Shown piece by piece: positions 1-5,403 of a stretch of 5,577 nucleotides of DNA. Within the stretch, counting starts at the first letter, position 1, and the number at the start of each line of letters is the position of its first letter. The notes under the pieces were generated by a model. The model ran no database searches. It had not been told where the DNA came from and was given only the letters and a program-made list of their open reading frames with translations. Source of the stretch: an uncultured Collinsella sp. (GTDB lineage Bacteria; Actinomycetota; Coriobacteriia; Coriobacteriales; Coriobacteriaceae); the NCBI GenBank assembly GCA_902490245.1, contig CABUDB010000121.1, positions 1 to 5,577 on the forward strand, written 5' to 3'. A program made the translations under genes and the position numbers.

Positions 1-50
1 GAAGCCGCGTTTTCGACATTGAGTTCCTGCGTACCTTGCTTTCTAAGTAG
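1..50 (+). CDS. C-terminal end of an upstream gene (partial, product unknown)
   Basis: Reading from base 3, the frame gives SRVFDIEFLRTLLSK and stops at TAG 48-50. The codons (CGC, TTC, GAC, GAG, CTG, ACC, AAG) match the style of the real genes in this window, and the residue mix resembles an amphipathic C-terminal helix. Too little is present to name a family. The competing frame from base 2 stops at 20-22 after only six codons. A gene ending here would lie about 116 bases upstream of sotB, with its own promoter region in between, so co-transcription with sotB is not required. Confidence 0.4.
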   Translation, partial: SRVFDIEFLRTLLSK

Positions 51-54
51 AATT

Positions 55-93
55 GGCGCGCCGTCTGTTAACGATCGTTTTCCAAGAATTCTT
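55..93. other. Cluster of short palindromes upstream of the sotB promoter
   Basis: Three perfect short palindromes lie close together: GGCGCGCC at 55-62, AACGATCGTT at 70-79 and AAGAATTCTT at 84-93. The last is centred about 38 bases upstream of the centre of the -10 box at 124-129, near where activators or repressors often bind. None has a loop, so they are better read as possible protein-binding dyads than as RNA hairpins. Their role as operators is inference only, since palindromes of this length also occur by chance. Confidence 0.2.
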
Positions 94-120
94 TTGTTGC
101 TCATTTTATAGACTTCTCAT

Positions 121-129
121 TGCTATAAT
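121..129 (+). promoter_or_regulatory. Extended -10 promoter element for sotB
   Basis: TGCTATAAT at 121-129 is a perfect consensus -10 hexamer (124-129) with the extended TGn motif directly before it. The hexamer expected 17 bases upstream (TCATTT, 101-106) is a poor -35 box, which is typical where an extended -10 compensates. Transcription would start near 136, giving a leader of about 30 bases. A strong ribosome site (GGAGAGG, 151-157) then lies 9 bases before the ATG at 167. The surrounding 80-130 region is AT-rich compared with the genes, as expected of a promoter. Confidence 0.65.
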
Positions 130-166
130 CGCCCACCGCTCAAGATAATCGGAGAGGTTTTCCTAT

Positions 167-1363
167 ATGGCCCAAACAAAGCAAGGTGGTATCGCACTCA
201 GGCAGTGGCTCCCGCTTATCGGGCTCACCTGCTGTGCGTTCGTGTTCAACACGTCGGAGTTTATGCCCATCGGCCTGCTGACCGACATCGCCGCGTCGTT
301 CTCGCTCACCGAGGCCCAGGCGGGCATCATGATCTCGGTCTATGCCTGGGGCGTCATGCTGCTGTCGTTGCCGCTCATGGTGTTCGCTTCGCGTTTCGAG
401 TTCAAGCGGATGCTGCTGGGCGTGCTTGCCGTGTTCTCGCTGGGCCAGTTCCTGTCCGCCTTGGCACCGACCTATCCCATCTTAGTCTGCGCGCGCCTGG
501 TGGTTGCCTGCGCGCACGCCGTGTTCTGGTCGGTCGCCTCGATCATGGCGTCGCGCCTGGTTGATACACGCCACGGGGCGCTCGCTATCAGCATGATCGC
601 TACGGGCTCGTCTATCGCGCAGATCTTCGGCCTGCCCCTCGGTCGCGCCATTGGCCTGGCCGTGGGCTGGCGTATGACGTTTGCCGTGGTTGGGGCCCTC
701 TCTGCCGCTGCGGTGGTGTACCAGGCCACGGTGTTCCCCACCATGCCGGCGGGCGAGCGTTTTACGCTCAAGCAACTGCCCGAGCTGCTCAAGAACCCGT
801 TCCTGATCGCGCTCTATGCGGTCACGGTGTTCATGGCAACTGGCTATTACGCGGGCTATAGCTATATCGAGCCTTTCCTGGCTCAGGTCGCGCATGTCGA
901 CGCAAACGCCATCACTATGACGCTGACGGCGTTCGGCTGCTCTGGTCTGCTCGGAAGCTGGCTGTTCGGCCGGCTGTTCGATGGGCACCGGTTCCCGTTT
1001 CTCGCGATTACGCTCTCCGGAGTGCCGGTCGCCTTGCTACTTATGGGTTCTGCCGCGTCGTCGCTCGCCGCGGTTCTTGGCGTTTGTGCGCTATGGGGCT
1101 GCTGCGCCACGGCCTTTAACGTGGCGTTTCAGGCCGAGCTCATCAAGTACACGCCGGCGGACTCGTCGGCCGTCGCCATGTCGATCTTCTCGGGCCTGTT
1201 TAACCTGGGCATCGGCACCGGCACGGCGATCGGCGGCGCTGTGGTGTCGGGCCCCGGTATCGCCTGGATCGGCTATGCAGGCGGCGCGATTGCGGTCGCG
1301 GGCGTCATCCTCGCCATCACGGTGATGTTCCCGGCCATCCGTCGCGCCAAGCCCGTCGCCTAA
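167..1363 (+). CDS. sotB: MFS sugar efflux transporter, SotB family (DHA1 group)
   Basis: A 398-residue inner-membrane protein of the major facilitator superfamily, with about twelve hydrophobic segments and almost no loops. The family exports arabinose, IPTG and related sugars by proton antiport; the substrate here is not shown by sequence. From memory it follows E. coli SotB (about 396 residues) block by block: FNTSEFMPIGLL at 27-38 in the first helix, MISVYAWGV at 55-63, ACAHAVFWS at 114-122, IATGSSIAQIFGLPLGR at 144-160 (the TM5 antiporter motif C region), GWRMTF at 167-172, YSYIEPFL at 231-238 in TM7, and the glycine-rich FSGLFNLGIGTG at 341-352 in the eleventh helix. A hydrophilic stretch around 191-210 is the central cytoplasmic loop. 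The start at 167 has GGAGAGG nine bases upstream. The gene has its own promoter and is followed by inverted repeats, so it is probably monocistronic. It is full length with no missing motif. Confidence 0.9.
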   Translation: MAQTKQGGIALRQWLPLIGLTCCAFVFNTSEFMPIGLLTDIAASFSLTEAQAGIMISVYAWGVMLLSLPLMVFASRFEFKRMLLGVLAVFSLGQFLSALAPTYPILVCARLVVACAHAVFWSVASIMASRLVDTRHGALAISMIATGSSIAQIFGLPLGRAIGLAVGWRMTFAVVGALSAAAVVYQATVFPTMPAGERFTLKQLPELLKNPFLIALYAVTVFMATGYYAGYSYIEPFLAQVAHVDANAITMTLTAFGCSGLLGSWLFGRLFDGHRFPFLAITLSGVPVALLLMGSAASSLAAVLGVCALWGCCATAFNVAFQAELIKYTPADSSAVAMSIFSGLFNLGIGTGTAIGGAVVSGPGIAWIGYAGGAIAVAGVILAITVMFPAIRRAKPVA

Positions 1364-1378
1364 CCACATCCCCCTATC

Positions 1379-1445
1379 AGTTGCGGTGAAATACGGACTG
1401 CTGGGTCCAATAAACCCGGCAAACAGTCCGTATTCCACCGCAACT
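1379..1445. repeat. Long imperfect inverted repeat (67-nt hairpin, REP-like element)
   Basis: The arms 1379-1400 and 1424-1445 are 22 bases each and complementary except for one A-C mismatch (1389 with 1435). Inside, CTGGGT at 1401-1406 pairs with ACCCGG at 1414-1419 (one T-G wobble) around the loop CCAATAA, leaving a four-base bulge CAAA at 1420-1423. The hairpin begins 15 bases after the sotB stop. It could end sotB transcription, but no T-run follows either arm, so it is not a standard rho-independent terminator. The near symmetry makes both strands read similar short peptides, which explains spurious open frames here. A dispersed extragenic palindrome is the most likely identity; only one copy is in this window, so that is inference. 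Confidence 0.7.
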
Positions 1446-1456
1446 TGGAAAGGGGT

Positions 1457-1497
1457 CGGGGTAGCTAAAACAGCTCCGTCCCAAATTAGCTACCCTG
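1457..1497. repeat. Second inverted repeat, GGGTAGCTAA / TTAGCTACCC
   Basis: GGGTAGCTAA at 1459-1468 is the perfect reverse complement of TTAGCTACCC at 1486-1495. One G-T wobble and one C-G pair extend the stem outward to 1457 and 1497. The loop is 17 bases (1469-1485). It lies 11 bases after the first hairpin and its right arm ends 7 bases before the putative -10 box of the downstream glycosidase gene. It has no T-run, so it is a weak terminator candidate. It could be the second half of a composite repeat element or an operator overlapping the promoter. Confidence 0.6.
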
Positions 1498-1504
1498 CCG
1501 GGCA

Positions 1505-1510
1505 TACAAT
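1505..1510 (+). promoter_or_regulatory. Possible -10 box for the glycosidase/glycosylase operon
   Basis: TACAAT at 1505-1510 is one base from consensus and would give a start near 1517, about 29 bases ahead of the ATG at 1546. No good -35 box sits at the right distance: 1482-1487 reads CAAATT, inside the loop and right arm of the inverted repeat. Recognition may therefore depend on another factor, or this is a weak basal promoter. Confidence 0.4.
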
Positions 1511-1545
1511 GGATGTCGTTGTGTTGAGCTTACCGGGAGGTTGCT

Positions 1546-2922
1546 ATGTGGGCATACGAGACGACGTTCTATCAGATCTATCCGCTGGGCTTTTGCGGAG
1601 CTCCGCGCGAAAACGCCGCGCCCGTTGCCGAGGATGAGCTCGCCCAGGCTGCCAATGCCGCGCCCAACCCCGATGCGCCCATCATGAAAATCGCCCAATG
1701 GGCCGACTACCTGCAAGAGCTCGGCATCGGTGCTGTGCTCATTAACCCGCCGCTCGAATCCGACAGCCATGGCTACGACACGCGCAGTCTGCGCCATATC
1801 GATCGTCGCCTGGGCGGGGATGCCGACTTTGCCGCCGTGTGCGAGACGCTGCATGCCCACGGCATCCGCGTAGTGCTCGATGCGGTCTTCAACCATGTGG
1901 GCCGTGGCTTTTGGGCCTTCCGCGATGTGCAGGAGCGCAAGTGGGACTCGCCCTACAAGGACTGGTTCCACATTAGCTTTGACGGCGACTCCTGCTATGG
2001 CGACGGCTTTTGGTACGAGGGCTGGGAAGGCCATTTTGAGCTCGTGAAGCTCAACCTGCAAAATCCCGCCGTGGTCGACTACCTGCTCGAGTCCGTGCGC
2101 CGTTGGGCCGACGTATTTGGCGTCGACGGCCTGCGCCTGGACGTTGCCTATATGCTCGACCGCGACTTTATGCGCCGCCTGCACGCCTTTACCCGCGAGC
2201 TCAAGCCCGACTTCGTGCTGATCGGCGAGACGCTTCACGGCGACTACAACCAGATCGTCAACGACGAGATGCTCGACTCCTGCACCAACTACGAGTGCTA
2301 CAAGGGCCTGTACTCTAGCTTTAACTCGGTCAATATGTTCGAGATCGCGCACTCGCTGCACCGTCAGTTTGGCGGCGACCCGTGGTGTATCTACCGCGGC
2401 AAACACCTGCTGTCGTTTGTCGACAACCACGACGTGCCGCGCCTGGCGAGCATCCTGACGGACAAGTCCTGCCTACGCCCCGCCTATGGCATGCTCTTTG
2501 GCATGCCGGGCATCCCATGCGTCTACTATGGCAGCGAGTGGGGGATTGCCGGCGAAAAGGGCGGCCCCGATGGCGACTGGGCGCTGCGCCCCGCGCTCGA
2601 TGAGCCTGCGCCCAACGAGCTGACGGCCTTCATCAAGCAGCTCACGCACCTGCGCTCGACAGACGATGCGGCGGCACGCGCTCTCAACTACGGCGCGTAC
2701 CGCAACGTGGTGATCCAGAACAAGCAGCTGCTGTTCGAGCGCGCCTGCGACGGCGCGACGGTGCTCGTGGCGGTGAATGCCGTAGACGAGCCTTACACCT
2801 TTGGCGCCGGCGAGCTCAACGGCTCCTTTGTCGATCTGCTTGCCGACGACGCGCTCGCGGTCGAGCTGACGGGTACCCTCGAGCTTGCGCCCTACGAGGT
2901 GCGCTATCTGTTGAGGGCCTAG
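1546..2922 (+). CDS. GH13 alpha-amylase family glycoside hydrolase (neopullulanase/cyclomaltodextrinase-like)
   Basis: A 458-residue enzyme with a complete GH13 catalytic barrel, predicted to hydrolyse alpha-glucosidic bonds in maltodextrin-like oligosaccharides. All four classical motifs are present: DAVFNH at 112-117 (region I), GLRLDVAYM at 195-203 with nucleophile Asp199 (II), IGETLHG at 226-232 with acid/base Glu228 (III), and FVDNHD at 291-296 with transition-state-stabilising Asp296 (IV). KLNLQNPAV at 168-176 lies where the GH13_20 group carries its MPKLN-type region V, favouring a cyclomaltodextrinase or neopullulanase type over a classical amylase. The barrel starts almost at once (FYQIYPLGF, 8-16), so there is no N-terminal CBM34 domain. 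There is no signal peptide, so it acts in the cytoplasm on imported oligosaccharides. A short C-terminal beta domain occupies roughly 370-458. GGGAGG at 1535-1540, five bases before the ATG, fixes the start. The exact substrate cannot be decided from sequence. Confidence 0.9.
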   Translation: MWAYETTFYQIYPLGFCGAPRENAAPVAEDELAQAANAAPNPDAPIMKIAQWADYLQELGIGAVLINPPLESDSHGYDTRSLRHIDRRLGGDADFAAVCETLHAHGIRVVLDAVFNHVGRGFWAFRDVQERKWDSPYKDWFHISFDGDSCYGDGFWYEGWEGHFELVKLNLQNPAVVDYLLESVRRWADVFGVDGLRLDVAYMLDRDFMRRLHAFTRELKPDFVLIGETLHGDYNQIVNDEMLDSCTNYECYKGLYSSFNSVNMFEIAHSLHRQFGGDPWCIYRGKHLLSFVDNHDVPRLASILTDKSCLRPAYGMLFGMPGIPCVYYGSEWGIAGEKGGPDGDWALRPALDEPAPNELTAFIKQLTHLRSTDDAAARALNYGAYRNVVIQNKQLLFERACDGATVLVAVNAVDEPYTFGAGELNGSFVDLLADDALAVELTGTLELAPYEVRYLLRA

Positions 2923-2925
2923 GCC

Positions 2926-3489
2926 ATGGCTGCGTCTGACGAGGGCTATCAGCATATTGAGCATGGGTTTGAGCCCGTGTTCGACCAGTACTCGCGCGTT
3001 TTGGTGCTCGGATCGTTTCCCTCGGTGCTTTCGCGCGCCAATGATTTTTATTACGGTAACCCCCAGAACCGCTTTTGGCGCGTGATGGCCGCGTGCCTCG
3101 GTGTGCCCGTGCCGCCCAACGAGGGCGGCCTTTTGGCGGACAGCGAGCCCGCGACGCTCGACGTCTCGATTGCCGCCAAGCGCTCCATGCTGCTGAACGG
3201 CGGCGTAGCCCTGTGGGATGTGATTGAGAGCTGCGACATTAAGGGCTCGAGTGACGCGAGCATTCGCAACGTTGTGCCGGCACATATCGAGCGCATTACC
3301 GGCGCAGCTCCCATTGAGCAGGTGATATGCAACGGTGGTACAGCTGGCCGGCTCTACAGGCGCTACCTGCAAGAACGCACCGGGCTGCCGGCCATCGTTC
3401 TGCCGTCGACAAGTCCCGCCAATGCGGCGTGGCGCCTGGAACGCCTTGTCGAGCGCTGGCGTGAGGCCGTTGACTGGGGTGCTCTGTAA
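2926..3489 (+). CDS. DNA-deoxyinosine (hypoxanthine) glycosylase, UDG superfamily
   Basis: A 187-residue DNA repair enzyme expected to excise hypoxanthine, the product of adenine deamination, starting base excision repair. It has the layout of the UDG-superfamily hypoxanthine-DNA glycosylase family: VLVLGSFPS at 25-33 (first strand and motif 1), then FYYGNPQNRFW at 41-51 whose Asn/Gln cluster sits near the active site, NGGVALWDVIESC in the middle, a buried strand ending in ICNGGTA, and PSTSPAN at 160-166, the motif-2 loop contacting the DNA minor groove. Many relatives, from memory, have His where Asn45 stands in GNPQNRFW. Length is normal for the family. The ATG lies three bases after the glycosidase stop, with TGAGGG at 2912-2917 inside the end of that gene as ribosome site. 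The two are therefore probably translated from one mRNA. No link in function between them is evident. Confidence 0.85.
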   Translation: MAASDEGYQHIEHGFEPVFDQYSRVLVLGSFPSVLSRANDFYYGNPQNRFWRVMAACLGVPVPPNEGGLLADSEPATLDVSIAAKRSMLLNGGVALWDVIESCDIKGSSDASIRNVVPAHIERITGAAPIEQVICNGGTAGRLYRRYLQERTGLPAIVLPSTSPANAAWRLERLVERWREAVDWGAL

Positions 3490-3490
3490 T

Positions 3491-4150
3491 TTAGATATCT
3501 GATTGGGCGCGGGTGCCGAGGTGTTTCATGATGGCATGCCAGATCGGTGCGGGCAGTGCAGGCTTGACGCGCACCATGCCGTCGGCATCGACGCCACCGG
3601 CATTGCCACCGCCAAGCAACTGCGCATGCTCAATGGAGCAGCCCATGCGCACGGCACCCACAAGCTTATCCATCGCTTCCGAAAATGGTCGGCGCAAGAG
3701 GCCCATGCGTGGGGAGTGGCGAAGCGCTGCGATGCCGCTGCCGGCACAGATGACAACGCCGTCGCACCATGGCAGGTCACGTAGAATACATGCCTGGTAC
3801 AGGCGGTCGAGGACTTCGTCGGTCTGCTTGTTGTTTTTGGACAGGGCCTGGACGACGACATAGACGCGTGTCTCTGTATTCCCAAGGCGATCGAGTATCT
3901 GTTCGACAGCGATCATAGCTTCATCATCAAATCCATCATCAACAGCGAGTACCATGCCATCGACTGTACCGGCATCATCCGCCTCCAAACCGATCGGGCG
4001 GGGGAGCGCGGTGTCGGAAAGCCGGGCATAGGCCGTGATGGCATCCTGCAGGTCCCAGAGCAAAAACTCAAGATCGGTGCTCTCGGGAATACTGACAAAC
4101 GCGATGCTATGCAGTGTTTTTGGTACATCGCCGCGCGCGGTCGTCTCCAT
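3491..4150 (-). CDS. Uncharacterised alpha/beta protein with flavodoxin-like C-terminal half
   Basis: A 219-residue soluble protein that I do not recognise by name. Alternating hydrophobic strands and helices are visible: SIAFVSI 15-21, GMVLAVDD 65-72, RVYVVVQAL 95-103 and GVVICAGSGIAAL 131-143. The second half (VYVVVQ, then a helix, then the LPWCDGVVICAGSGI strand and glycine turn, then MGLLRRPFSEAMDKLVGAV, ending in PALPAPIWHAIMKHLG) has the order seen in flavodoxin/NAD(P)H-dependent FMN reductase-like proteins. The N-terminal strand lacks the usual Ser/Thr-rich phosphate-binding loop, so flavin binding is doubtful. There is no signal peptide or membrane segment. AGGAGG (4155-4160 on the plus strand, read in reverse) sits four bases before the ATG and supports this start. 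Its stop lies one base from the stop of the convergent glycosylase gene. It is divergent from the aminotransferase. Codon choice is somewhat less GC-biased than its neighbours. Gene real: confident; function: not known. Confidence 0.75.
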   Translation of the reverse strand: METTARGDVPKTLHSIAFVSIPESTDLEFLLWDLQDAITAYARLSDTALPRPIGLEADDAGTVDGMVLAVDDGFDDEAMIAVEQILDRLGNTETRVYVVVQALSKNNKQTDEVLDRLYQACILRDLPWCDGVVICAGSGIAALRHSPRMGLLRRPFSEAMDKLVGAVRMGCSIEHAQLLGGGNAGGVDADGMVRVKPALPAPIWHAIMKHLGTRAQSDI

Positions 4151-4243
4151 GCCGCCTCCTTTCCGGTTGGTTTCCGTTTAGGTTACACCGTCTGGCAGCG
4201 CCTCGCCGCGCTATCCTAGTGCAACCCTTACGAAAGGAACGCC
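4151..4243. promoter_or_regulatory. Divergent intergenic region with possible -10 for the aminotransferase
   Basis: These 93 bases separate two divergent genes and must hold both promoters. For the plus strand, TATCCT at 4212-4217 is a plausible -10, giving a short leader of about 20 bases before the ATG at 4244. For the minus strand, TAACCT (reverse of 4179-4184) is a weak candidate. Neither has a convincing -35 at 16-18 bases. The ribosome sites AAAGGA (4233-4238, plus) and AGGAGG (minus, 4155-4160) are clear. No long inverted repeat or riboswitch-like structure is seen. Confidence 0.4.
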
Positions 4244-5380
4244 ATGCGTCTGCCTATGAACACCTCGCTTGCCACGCTCAAGCCCTCCGGCATCCGTCGG
4301 ATTAACGCGCTCGCCGCCCAGCACCCAGGGTGCATCGCGCTTGCGCTTGGCGAGCCCGACTTTCCCACGCCCGATGTGATAAGCGCCGAGGTGACCGCCG
4401 CGTTGGACCGCGGTGACACGCACTATCCGCCCAACAACGGTCGCCCCGCCCTGCGCGAGGCGCTGTCTGCCTACATGGGGGATGCGGGCCTTACGTTTTC
4501 GGCAGACGAGGTCATCCTGACCGACGGCGCGACCGAGGCCCTGTCGGCAACATTCATGGCTATGCTCAACCCCGGCGACGAGGTCATTATCCCCACGCCG
4601 GCCTTTGGACTGTACGAGAGCATTGTTGTGGCCAATCACGCCAAAGCGGTCTTTTTGGATACGGAGCCTGCGCAATTCCAGATTGACGAGGACGCCCTCC
4701 GTGCCTGCGTGACGCCGGCGACCAAGGCTATCGTCATCTGCACGCCCAACAATCCCACGGGCTGCATCCTCGACGCGGCATCGCTCGACGCCGTGGCGCG
4801 CGTGGCGGAGCAGGCGGGCATATACGTAATCTGCGACGACGTATACAACCGCCTCGTCTACGTGGATGGCTACGAGCGCTTTGCCCAGCGCCACCCGGAG
4901 CTGCGTGAACAGACGGTAGTCATCGAGAGCTTCTCCAAGCCATGGGCTATGACCGGCTGGCGCCTGGGTTGGCTCGCAGCAGCGGCACCCGTCATCGCCG
5001 AGATCGCCAAGGCTCACCAATACCTAGTATCGAGCGCCGTCTCCTTTGAGATGGATGCCGCAACGCGAGCCCTCACCGTCGACCCAACCCCCATGCTCGA
5101 AGTCTACCGAGCCCGCCGCGAACGCGTACTCGCAGCCTTAGACGCCATGGGCCTCGACGTAGTAGAGCCCGCAGGAGCCTTCTACGCCTTCCCCAGCATC
5201 AAACAATTCGGCCTGACAAGCGAAGACTTCTGCATCAAAGCCATCAAAGAGGCAAACGTAGCCCTAGTCCCCGGAAACTGCTTCGACACCGAAGGCCACA
5301 TCCGCCTCAGCTACTGCGTCTCCGACCAAGATTTGGACGAAGGCCTAAATCGCCTGTCCACCTTCGTTTCAACCCTGTAG
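4244..5380 (+). CDS. PLP-dependent aminotransferase, class I/II (aspartate/aromatic type)
   Basis: A 378-residue cytoplasmic fold-type I aminotransferase that moves an amino group between an amino acid and a 2-oxo acid through pyridoxal phosphate. Key residues are all visible: LGEPDFPTP at 35-43 (substrate lid), the TDGATEAL phosphate-loop region at 93-100, NNPTG at 169-173 with Asn170 contacting the cofactor ring, CDDVY at 197-201 with Asp198 for the pyridine nitrogen and Tyr201 for O3' (many relatives have DEVY or DEIY), FSKPWAMTGWR at 230-240 with Schiff-base Lys232 and phosphate-binding Arg240, and HIRLSY at 352-357 with Arg354 for the substrate carboxylate. This is close to the PatA/AspC group, but the donor amino acid cannot be read from sequence. 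AAAGGA five bases before the ATG supports this start; an internal Met at residue 5 is an alternative. From about residue 245 onward A-ending codons (GCA, GTA, CTA, GAA, CAA) become frequent, unlike the first two thirds. Confidence 0.9.
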   Translation: MRLPMNTSLATLKPSGIRRINALAAQHPGCIALALGEPDFPTPDVISAEVTAALDRGDTHYPPNNGRPALREALSAYMGDAGLTFSADEVILTDGATEALSATFMAMLNPGDEVIIPTPAFGLYESIVVANHAKAVFLDTEPAQFQIDEDALRACVTPATKAIVICTPNNPTGCILDAASLDAVARVAEQAGIYVICDDVYNRLVYVDGYERFAQRHPELREQTVVIESFSKPWAMTGWRLGWLAAAAPVIAEIAKAHQYLVSSAVSFEMDAATRALTVDPTPMLEVYRARRERVLAALDAMGLDVVEPAGAFYAFPSIKQFGLTSEDFCIKAIKEANVALVPGNCFDTEGHIRLSYCVSDQDLDEGLNRLSTFVSTL

Positions 5381-5403
5381 CCCAGCGGGACCCAAAAACA
5401 TCA

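Noticed and set aside
1379..1460. Rho-independent terminator for sotB
   Set aside because: The stem is strong but neither arm is followed by a T-run on its strand; it is reported as an inverted repeat instead.
1386..1637. 83-codon plus-strand open frame starting in the first hairpin
   Set aside because: It begins within the inverted repeat, which reads as similar peptides on both strands, then overlaps the glycosidase start out of frame. No separate protein is supported.
1486..2430. 314-codon open frame on the minus strand
   Set aside because: It lies opposite the GH13 gene with its complete motif set; the translation is low-complexity V/A/H/R-rich, as expected from the antisense of GC-rich coding DNA.
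2473..3372. 299-codon open frame on the minus strand
   Set aside because: Antisense to the glycosidase end and the DNA glycosylase; no recognisable motif and composition typical of a shadow frame.
4211..5020. 269-codon open frame on the minus strand
   Set aside because: Antisense to the aminotransferase, which has all its catalytic residues on the plus strand.
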